DNA from: JAFGKM01 sp964403465
GTDB lineage: Bacteria > Ratteibacteria > UBA8468 > B48-G9 > JAFGKM01
Direction: 5' to 3'
Length of the DNA stretch: 5,416 nt
Assembly: GCA_964403465.1 (NCBI GenBank)
Contig: CAYOFY010000092.1
Span: 1-5,416 of the forward strand
Within the stretch, counting starts at the first letter, position 1, and each line of letters begins with the position of its first letter. Below the pieces are notes generated by a model, which saw only the letters and a program-made list of their open reading frames with translations, was not told where the DNA came from and did not search any database. Both the position numbers and the translations under genes were made by a program. Of this stretch, positions 1 to 4,534 are shown piece by piece.

Positions 1-33
1 TGATATACTTACATAGTGAGGGGCTATGGATTT

Positions 34-107
34 TGTCATTGCGAGTGTTTTTTACGTGGCAATCTCAGAGATTGCTGCATCCCGATTCATCGAGATTCGC
101 AATGACA
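34..107. repeat. GTCATTGC-type palindromic repeat, copy 1
   Basis: An imperfect palindrome about 74 bp long. The outer arms TGTCATTGCGA (34-44) and TCGCAATGACA (97-107) are perfect 11-bp inverted repeats. The centre is GCAATCTCAGAGATTGC (59-75), an inverted repeat of two 8-bp arms around one base. The same 17-bp core and the same TGTCATTGC ends recur at 2213-2288, while the linkers between arms and core differ. The architecture resembles REP/MITE-like intergenic elements seen in many bacterial genomes, and no transposase is present. Transcribed, it could fold into a long hairpin or a cloverleaf-like structure. Confidence 0.85.
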
Positions 108-130
108 GGCGGTGAGAAACCGAGGGCTTT

Positions 131-262
131 ATGAAGATAAGAGGTTTGATGAGGAATACTCAGGTTATAGTCGTAATACTGTGCCTTGTTCTGTTGACAG
201 GATGTTCAATTGTCAGAACATGCAGCGGACTTATAAATACTGCAATTCATCATGCGATATGA
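131..262 (+). CDS. Predicted small lipoprotein (43 aa), function unknown
   Basis: A short ORF not recognised as any named family. It begins with a basic segment (K2, R4, R8), followed by a hydrophobic stretch at residues 11-22 (QVIVVILCLVLL) and a lipobox LTGC at 22-25. This is a standard lipoprotein signal for Lgt acylation and signal peptidase II cleavage before Cys25. The mature part would be only 19 residues (CSIVRTCSGLINTAIHHAI), with a second cysteine at 31. Its size and layout recall entericidin-like or other tiny cell-envelope lipoproteins, but I see no sequence match that would justify naming it. GAGGG lies 4 nt before the ATG at 131. An alternative ATG at 149, preceded by AGAGG, would still leave a lipobox but would remove much of the basic n-region. 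The gene follows the palindromic repeat and ends 68 nt before rarA. Its intact signal makes it a plausible real gene, but an ORF this short could be chance. Confidence 0.55.
   Translation: MKIRGLMRNTQVIVVILCLVLLTGCSIVRTCSGLINTAIHHAI
210..237 (+). promoter_or_regulatory. Candidate sigma70-type promoter for rarA
   Basis: TTGTCA (210-215) and TATAAA (232-237) each match the sigma70 consensus at five of six positions and are separated by 16 nt. The start of transcription would fall near 244, giving a leader of roughly 85-90 nt before the rarA ATG at 331. The site lies inside the 3' part of the small lipoprotein ORF. The host's sigma factor preferences are unknown, and such matches occur by chance in AT-rich stretches. 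Confidence 0.3.
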
Positions 263-330
263 TAATTTTGCATGCATTTTATCCGTGAGACACGGCAGAC
301 CATAATGCTGTGTCGCCGGAGTTCCGAATA

Positions 331-1701
331 ATGAAAGAACTTTTTAGCACGTCCGATAAAAATCTTCTGAAAAGCCAGCCTCTTGCCGCAAGGATGCGAC
401 CCGGGGAATTTTCCGATTTTGTGGGGCAGGAGCATATACTCGGCAAGGGCAAAATTCTTAGAAAGATGATTGAGAGCGACAACATATCCTCCATGATTTT
501 TTACGGTCCGCCCGGATGCGGAAAAACCGCACTTGCCATGCTGATAGCAAAACGCACCAGAAACTATTTCAGCCACCTTAATGCCGTAACCGCCACGGTT
601 GCGGACGTCAGGGAGGTTATTGCGTCAGCGGAACAGAGGGTTAAGGACCAGGGGAGGAAGACAATCCTTTTCCTGGACGAGATAGCGCATTTCAACAAAC
701 TCCAGCAGGATGCAATGATGAAGGATGTGGAGGAAGGAATCATTGTCCTTGTTGGCGCAACGACTCACAATCCATATTTTTACGTAAACACGCCCCTGCT
801 TTCCCGGGCAATGGTCTTTCAGTTCAATCCACTTGCCGACGGCGACATAGAACAGATTGTGACGAACGCCGTGAAGGATGAGGAGAAAGGACTGGGCAGA
901 TTCAATGTTGAACTGACCGAGTCCGCGCTCGGTTACCTTGCGGCAACAAGCGAGGGGGATGCGAGAAGGGCGTTGAATGCCCTTGAGACTGCCGTCTTGA
1001 CCGCGGTCCCGGATGACAGGAGAAGAAGGAAAGTGGATATTGATGCCGTCAAAGAGGCGGTACAGAACAAATTCGTCGCTTATGACAGGAGCGAAGACCA
1101 GCATTACGATACGATATCCGCATTCATAAAGAGCATGAGGGGTTCCGACCCTGATGCGGCGCTCTACTGGCTTGCCAAAATGGTTTTCGCCGGGGAAGAC
1201 CCAAGGTTCATAGCAAGGCGCATGCTGATATTCGCATCCGAGGATATAGGGAATGCGGATCCGCAGGCCCTGCCTGTCGCGAGTTCCTGTTTCCATGCTG
1301 TTGAGGTCGTGGGGATGCCCGAGGCGAAGATAATACTTGCGCAGGCAGTCATATATCTTGCCACGGCGCCGAAGAGCAACTCTGCATACAAGGGTATTGA
1401 GAACGCCGTTGCCGAGGTGAAAAAAGAGAAGACGCAGGAAGTTCCCGAGCACCTGCGGCAGACGGTAGTCAGAGGTGCAGGGAAAACGGAAAAGGCGCAG
1501 GAATACCTTTATCCCCATGATTTCCCGGAGCATTACGTACCGCAGGAATATATGCCCGTGAGCAAGAAATTTTATTTTCCCTCTGATTCAGGATATGAAA
1601 AAAAGATACAGTTTTTCATGAATCACATAGAGAGACTGAAAAAGGAATATGAAGAGCGGACTAAGAAGGGAGATGTTAAGAAAAAGGGGAATGCTCGCTG
1701 A
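331..1701 (+). CDS. rarA: Replication-associated recombination protein A (RarA/MgsA), AAA+ ATPase
   Basis: RarA (bacterial homologue of yeast Mgs1 and human WRNIP1) is a cytoplasmic, ATP-dependent, clamp-loader-like protein acting at stalled replication forks and single-stranded gaps. Numbered from the ATG at 331 (456 aa, near the usual 420-450), the N-terminal AAA+ module shows Walker A GPPGCGKT (59-66), Walker B ILFLDEI (112-118), sensor 1 GATTHNP (142-148), an arginine-finger segment LLSR (156-159) and sensor 2 GDARRALNALE (209-219). The family-specific C-terminal tetramerisation region follows: SEDIGNADPQAL (303-314), ILAQAVIYLATAPKSN (335-350) and YLYPHDFPEHYVP (392-404), then a lysine-rich tail. 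I chose ATG 331 because GGAG lies 9 nt upstream. An in-frame GTG at 310 would add seven residues and has no visible ribosome binding site. The usual DEIHRFNK and ATTENP motifs read DEIAHFNK and ATTHNP, so this is a divergent RarA subtype with an intact ATPase core. The 3' end overlaps the cyclo-ligase gene. Confidence 0.95.
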   Translation: MKELFSTSDKNLLKSQPLAARMRPGEFSDFVGQEHILGKGKILRKMIESDNISSMIFYGPPGCGKTALAMLIAKRTRNYFSHLNAVTATVADVREVIASAEQRVKDQGRKTILFLDEIAHFNKLQQDAMMKDVEEGIIVLVGATTHNPYFYVNTPLLSRAMVFQFNPLADGDIEQIVTNAVKDEEKGLGRFNVELTESALGYLAATSEGDARRALNALETAVLTAVPDDRRRRKVDIDAVKEAVQNKFVAYDRSEDQHYDTISAFIKSMRGSDPDAALYWLAKMVFAGEDPRFIARRMLIFASEDIGNADPQALPVASSCFHAVEVVGMPEAKIILAQAVIYLATAPKSNSAYKGIENAVAEVKKEKTQEVPEHLRQTVVRGAGKTEKAQEYLYPHDFPEHYVPQEYMPVSKKFYFPSDSGYEKKIQFFMNHIERLKKEYEERTKKGDVKKKGNAR

Positions 1702-2212
1702 ACCCGAATGGATTGAGAAAAGCAGGGCGATCCAGCGGAGATTGATGGATTCCGGGTTTTATAGAGATGCTTCCGCAATCCTTTTTTATTGCCACTTTGA
1801 CAGGGAAGTGAGAACAGACATGCTCATAAGGGATGCACTGGACAGAGGTAAAACAGTCTGCGTGCCTTTCAACGACTGGGCCAGGGAAACGCTGATACCG
1901 TCAAGGATATATTCCGAGAAGGATATGGACGGCAGCAAAAAAATTCCCCAGCCGTTCATGTTGAAAGAATTCCCGATCGAGAAGATAGAAATTGCGGTTA
2001 TACCCGGGGTTGTTCTTGACGTGCACGGCAACAGGATAGGCATGGGCAGAGGTTTTTTTGACAGGTTCCTGGAGAAGTGCGGAAATAGGGTTTTGAAGGT
2101 ATCCATTGCTTTTGACTTCCAGGTCATCGGAGAAGAATTGCCTGTTGATGCGTGGGACAGGAAGGTGGATGTTATACTAACGGAAAAGAGGGAAATCGTT
2201 ATTCCTCGCTGA
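1649..2212 (+). CDS. 5-formyltetrahydrofolate cyclo-ligase (MTHFS, YgfA/Fau family)
   Basis: This cytoplasmic enzyme of one-carbon metabolism converts 5-formyltetrahydrofolate and ATP to 5,10-methenyltetrahydrofolate, ADP and phosphate, returning a stored or inhibitory folate to use. The 187-aa length is normal. The N-terminal helix LRREMLRKR (5-13) followed by EKSRAIQRRL (23-32) is the family start. AILFYCHFDREVRT (43-56), GKTVCVPF (67-74), VIPGVVLD (117-124) and the nucleotide-binding glycine motif RIGMGRGFFDRFL (129-141, usually GxGxGYYDR) follow. The C-terminal LPVDAWDRKVDVILTE (164-179) is also typical. I chose ATG 1649, although this makes a 53-nt overlap with rarA and the AGGA site is only 2 nt away, because the conserved N-terminal helix needs it. 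ATGs at 1673 and 1691 would remove part of it. The overlap implies co-transcription and probably translational coupling with rarA. The stop codon directly touches the second palindromic repeat. Confidence 0.93.
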   Translation: MKSGLRREMLRKRGMLAEPEWIEKSRAIQRRLMDSGFYRDASAILFYCHFDREVRTDMLIRDALDRGKTVCVPFNDWARETLIPSRIYSEKDMDGSKKIPQPFMLKEFPIEKIEIAVIPGVVLDVHGNRIGMGRGFFDRFLEKCGNRVLKVSIAFDFQVIGEELPVDAWDRKVDVILTEKREIVIPR

Positions 2213-2288
2213 TTGTCATTGCAAAGCATGTTTTGTATGCTGAAGCAATCTCAGAGATTGCCACGCTGGGAAACGCTCGCAATGACAA
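2213..2288. repeat. GTCATTGC-type palindromic repeat, copy 2
   Basis: A 76-bp imperfect palindrome with perfect 10-bp ends TTGTCATTGC (2213-2222) and GCAATGACAA (2279-2288). The centre GCAATCTCAGAGATTGC (2245-2261) is identical to that of copy 1. The left arm also holds its own small hairpin, AGCAT (2225-2229) pairing with ATGCT (2237-2241) across a 7-nt loop. It begins on the base after the cyclo-ligase TGA and ends 22 nt before the next start codon, so it fills almost the whole intergenic space. There is no U-run after it, so it is not a classical intrinsic terminator. It could punctuate or stabilise the mRNA. Confidence 0.88.
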
Positions 2289-2310
2289 CGTATAGGGGGA
2301 GGAGGAAGAA

Positions 2311-2859
2311 ATGGCCAAAAAATATCTGGAAAAAGAGCTGAGTAAACTTGTTCGTAGCAGGCCCGTAATTATCATTGTAACGCTCCATCCGGATGGCAGG
2401 ATAAATGCCGGCACTTTCGGTGCTTACACCTACCTTTCATCGGATGAGATAGGCGCTGCAATCGGGAAACCCAGTCACACCTACAAGAACATAAAGAGAA
2501 CGGGGGAGTTCACCGTCAACGTGGTTACCCGTTCCATTGCAAGGGCCGCGGAGATATGCGGAGAGGAACTGCCGCCGTCGCAGAGCGAAATTGAAAAGGC
2601 GGGACTGAGCACGGAGCCGTCAAGGAAGATTTCCGTGCCTTTCATCAGGGAGTCGGTCTCCTCCCTTGAATGCAGATTTGAGAAAGAGGTGGAGATAGGG
2701 TATCATTCATTCGTCATAGGGAAGTGCGTAGGGGGACACCTGGAAGGATCGGTTATTGACAGGGACGGCGGACTGGATGTCGTGAAAGCGGAGGCGGTTT
2801 TCAACGTAAGGTATCCGGAGCCGCTCTATTCGGTATTATCAAAACCTTTCAAGGTGTAG
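2311..2859 (+). CDS. Flavin reductase-like domain protein (flavoredoxin type, FMN-binding)
   Basis: A 182-aa single-domain protein of the flavin reductase-like split-barrel family (flavoredoxin/DIM6-NTAB group). These are cytoplasmic FMN-binding proteins that carry electrons or reduce flavin with NAD(P)H. The order RPVIIIVTLHPDGRINAGT (17-35), YLSSDEIGAAIG (41-52) and SHTYKNIKRTGEFTVNV (55-71) is the usual FMN phosphate and isoalloxazine pocket, with the characteristic T-x-x-N-I then G-E-F-x-V-N. Residues 117-165 form the closing barrel strands. No membrane segment or signal peptide is visible. Cysteines are at 83, 121 and 139. AGGAGG (2300-2305) lies 5 nt before the ATG, a strong ribosome binding site. 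The physiological partner cannot be read from the sequence, but a thioredoxin follows 74 nt later, suggesting a redox role. A pyridoxamine-phosphate-oxidase-like fold is the nearest alternative reading. Confidence 0.85.
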   Translation: MAKKYLEKELSKLVRSRPVIIIVTLHPDGRINAGTFGAYTYLSSDEIGAAIGKPSHTYKNIKRTGEFTVNVVTRSIARAAEICGEELPPSQSEIEKAGLSTEPSRKISVPFIRESVSSLECRFEKEVEIGYHSFVIGKCVGGHLEGSVIDRDGGLDVVKAEAVFNVRYPEPLYSVLSKPFKV

Positions 2860-2871
2860 CAGAAAACCAGT

Positions 2872-2884
2872 TTATGAATCATAA
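2872..2884. promoter_or_regulatory. 13-nt palindrome in the flavoredoxin-thioredoxin gap
   Basis: TTATGA (2872-2877) and TCATAA (2879-2884) are perfect inverted repeats around a single A. A second short palindrome, ATACGTAT (2898-2905), lies 13 nt downstream. This 74-nt gap is the only sizeable one inside the downstream gene run and could hold an operator or internal promoter. No convincing -35/-10 pair or terminator was found, and palindromes of this size arise by chance. Confidence 0.2.
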
Positions 2885-2933
2885 CCCCTCATTTTGTATA
2901 CGTATCAGGAAGAATTCGGGGTAAAGGAGGAAA

Positions 2934-3284
2934 ATGGAGGAGAACAAGGAACTGGTTGAGAATCCGGACCATCCGCTCCATCTTACGGATGCCAATTTCA
3001 ACGAGGCGGTAAAGAAATACAAGGTGATTGTTGTGGATTTCTGGGCCTCCTGGTGCATGCCTTGCAAGATGATTGCGCCGGCGGTGGAAAGCCTTGCGAA
3101 AAAGCATCAAGGCAGGGTGGTTTTCGGGAAAATGAACGTTGATGAATGCCCGGATGTCCCGGCGAGGTTCAACATAATGTCAATCCCGACGCTTATTGTT
3201 TTCAAGGACGGCAATGTTGCGGAGACGCTGGTGGGCGCCATGCCAGAGAATGTCCTTGAGGGGAAGATACTGGCAACTATCTGA
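2934..3284 (+). CDS. Thioredoxin with CMPC active site
   Basis: A 116-aa thioredoxin-fold dithiol/disulfide oxidoreductase, probably cytoplasmic because no signal peptide is present. VDFWASWCMPCK (34-45) carries the redox pair Cys41/Cys44, the preceding Trp40 and the buried Asp35 equivalent to E. coli Trx Asp26. SIPTL (83-87) supplies the cis-proline (Pro85), and FKDGNVAETLVG (90-101) matches the last strands of the fold. The CxxC dipeptide is Met-Pro instead of the canonical Gly-Pro, which should alter redox potential or partner choice. About 15 charged residues precede the usual thioredoxin start. A strong AAAGGAGG lies 3 nt before the ATG. The stop codon is part of the next gene's ribosome binding site, so the two are coupled. 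Its likely reductant (a thioredoxin reductase or flavin system) is not in the window; the upstream flavoredoxin-like protein is an inferred candidate partner. Confidence 0.93.
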   Translation: MEENKELVENPDHPLHLTDANFNEAVKKYKVIVVDFWASWCMPCKMIAPAVESLAKKHQGRVVFGKMNVDECPDVPARFNIMSIPTLIVFKDGNVAETLVGAMPENVLEGKILATI

Positions 3285-3290
3285 GGTGAT
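3283..3290 (+). promoter_or_regulatory. Ribosome binding site overlapping the thioredoxin stop codon
   Basis: GAGGTGAT is a perfect match to eight bases of the anti-Shine-Dalgarno complement. It shares two bases with the thioredoxin TGA (3282-3284) and sits 5 nt before the ATG at 3296. This arrangement fixes the downstream start and suggests translational coupling of the two genes. Confidence 0.8.
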
Positions 3291-3295
3291 GCCGT

Positions 3296-4522
3296 ATGGA
3301 AAGGAAGGAGAAGGAATATCTTAAGGCGCTGGCTTGCAGGGTCAAGGAGTTTTCCGTTCTGCCTGAGCAGGAGGAGAAAAGGAACAGGTGGAAACTGCAC
3401 AACGGCCTGAAAAAGGTGAGAACGCCGGTGCTTCTGTTCCCGGAAGGTTCATGGACGGAGATAATGCCGGACGGGGAACTGGTAATTGATGACCCTCTTT
3501 TCAGGGGCATTGAGCGGGAACTCAAGACACGCATCTACTATGCCGAGAAGATCAAGGACGATAATGTCATAGATGATATTCTTTATTCTCAGCTTGTGAT
3601 TGAAGACACCGGCTGGGGGATAGTGGAAAACCGCATAAGAACGGAAGATGCTAAAGGGGCATGCCATTTTGAGCCGGTGATAAAGGAAGAAAAGGATGCT
3701 GAAAAGATAAAGATGCCGCAGGTCTCCGTTGACTGGAAAGCCAGCGAAGAAAATTTCCAGAGGGTTTCGGATATTTTTGGCGGTATCCTCAAGGTGGAAA
3801 AACAGGGGCATCTGCATGACTGGTTCTGCATAGTTGACTCTTTTGCGGTATTCAGGGGGATTGACAACCTTTTCCTTGACCTTGTGGAACGCCCCGAGTG
3901 GCTCCATTCGGTATTTGCAAGGATGACGAAGGGTATAAACGACAAGTTTGACAGCCTTGAAGCCCAGGGGGCATTATCACTTAATAACGGAAACCAGTAT
4001 GTCGGTTCAGGAGGCAGGGGTTATACCGACGAACTGCCATCCGCAGGCTTCAACGGCAGGGTAGGAACGATTGATATGTGGGGGCATGCCACCACGCAGA
4101 TATTTTCCCTTGTTTCGCCAGAGATGCACAACGAGTTCGCGCTTAAATACGAGATACAGCATCTCAGCAGGTTCGGCCTTAACTGTTACGGATGCTGCGA
4201 GCCGCTCCATCACAAGATGAAGTACATAAAGCAGATACCGAGGTTGAGAAGAGTGTCCATGAGTCCATGGGTTGACGTGGCAAAGGGTGCGGAGGAACTG
4301 GAGGATAAGTACATATTTTCCTACAAGCCCAACCCGGCAGTAATAGCAGCGGAGGTATGGAATCCCGAACGGGTCAGGGCAGGACTGAAGGATGTGCTTG
4401 AAAAGACGAGAGGATGCGTGGTTGAGTTCGTCATGAAGGATATACATACGTGCAGGAACCGGCCGGAAAGGTTATCAGACTGGGTGAGGATAGCGATAGA
4501 AGTGGCGGAACAGGAGTGGTAA
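3296..4522 (+). CDS. URO-D superfamily protein, possible corrinoid-type methyltransferase, substrate unknown
   Basis: A 408-aa protein that I place in a broad uroporphyrinogen-decarboxylase-like family, on the pattern of its segments rather than any single diagnostic site. An N-terminal region of about 140 residues contains TPVLLFPEGSW (43-53) and DPLFRGIERELKTRIYYAEK (66-85). The barrel part includes LHDWFCIVDSFAVFRGID (173-190), LVERPEWLH (196-204), LVSPEMHNEF (272-281), NCYGCCEPLHHK (296-307), RRVSMSPWVDVAKGAEEL (318-335) and IFSYKPNPA (340-348). True HemE is shorter, about 340-370 aa, and lacks the cysteine cluster. Cys297, Cys300, Cys301, His305 and the late HTC (His384, Cys386) could bind a metal, as Cys/His do in the MtaA/MtbA methyltransferases of this superfamily. 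No signal peptide or membrane helix is seen. It sits 11 nt after the thioredoxin gene and 12 nt before the isomerase-like gene. A true decarboxylase role in haem synthesis is unlikely. The biochemical activity is unknown. Confidence 0.75.
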   Translation: MERKEKEYLKALACRVKEFSVLPEQEEKRNRWKLHNGLKKVRTPVLLFPEGSWTEIMPDGELVIDDPLFRGIERELKTRIYYAEKIKDDNVIDDILYSQLVIEDTGWGIVENRIRTEDAKGACHFEPVIKEEKDAEKIKMPQVSVDWKASEENFQRVSDIFGGILKVEKQGHLHDWFCIVDSFAVFRGIDNLFLDLVERPEWLHSVFARMTKGINDKFDSLEAQGALSLNNGNQYVGSGGRGYTDELPSAGFNGRVGTIDMWGHATTQIFSLVSPEMHNEFALKYEIQHLSRFGLNCYGCCEPLHHKMKYIKQIPRLRRVSMSPWVDVAKGAEELEDKYIFSYKPNPAVIAAEVWNPERVRAGLKDVLEKTRGCVVEFVMKDIHTCRNRPERLSDWVRIAIEVAEQEW

Positions 4523-4534
4523 ACGGAGGAGAAG

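Noticed and set aside
34..107. CRISPR repeat or insertion sequence end
   Set aside because: There is no regularly spaced series of repeats and no transposase frame; the two copies are about 2.2 kb apart with housekeeping genes between them.
310..330. GTG at 310 as the rarA start
   Set aside because: No ribosome binding site precedes it, and the extra seven residues are outside the conserved family. ATG 331 has GGAG 9 nt upstream.
625..1533. 302-codon open frame on the - strand inside rarA
   Set aside because: It lies wholly opposite a clearly conserved gene, its translation resembles no family, and it has no convincing start context. It is a shadow of rarA codon usage.
2213..2288. Repeat copy 2 as a Rho-independent terminator
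   Set aside because: It is strongly palindromic but has no T-run on its downstream side, and the same element also occurs at 34-107, not at a gene end.
3449..3907. 152-codon - strand frame inside the URO-D-like gene
   Set aside because: Antisense to a well-supported coding region, with no recognisable domain.
3296..4522. Genuine haem-synthesis uroporphyrinogen decarboxylase (HemE)
   Set aside because: The protein is longer than HemE, carries a Cys/His cluster HemE lacks, and no other haem-pathway gene is nearby.
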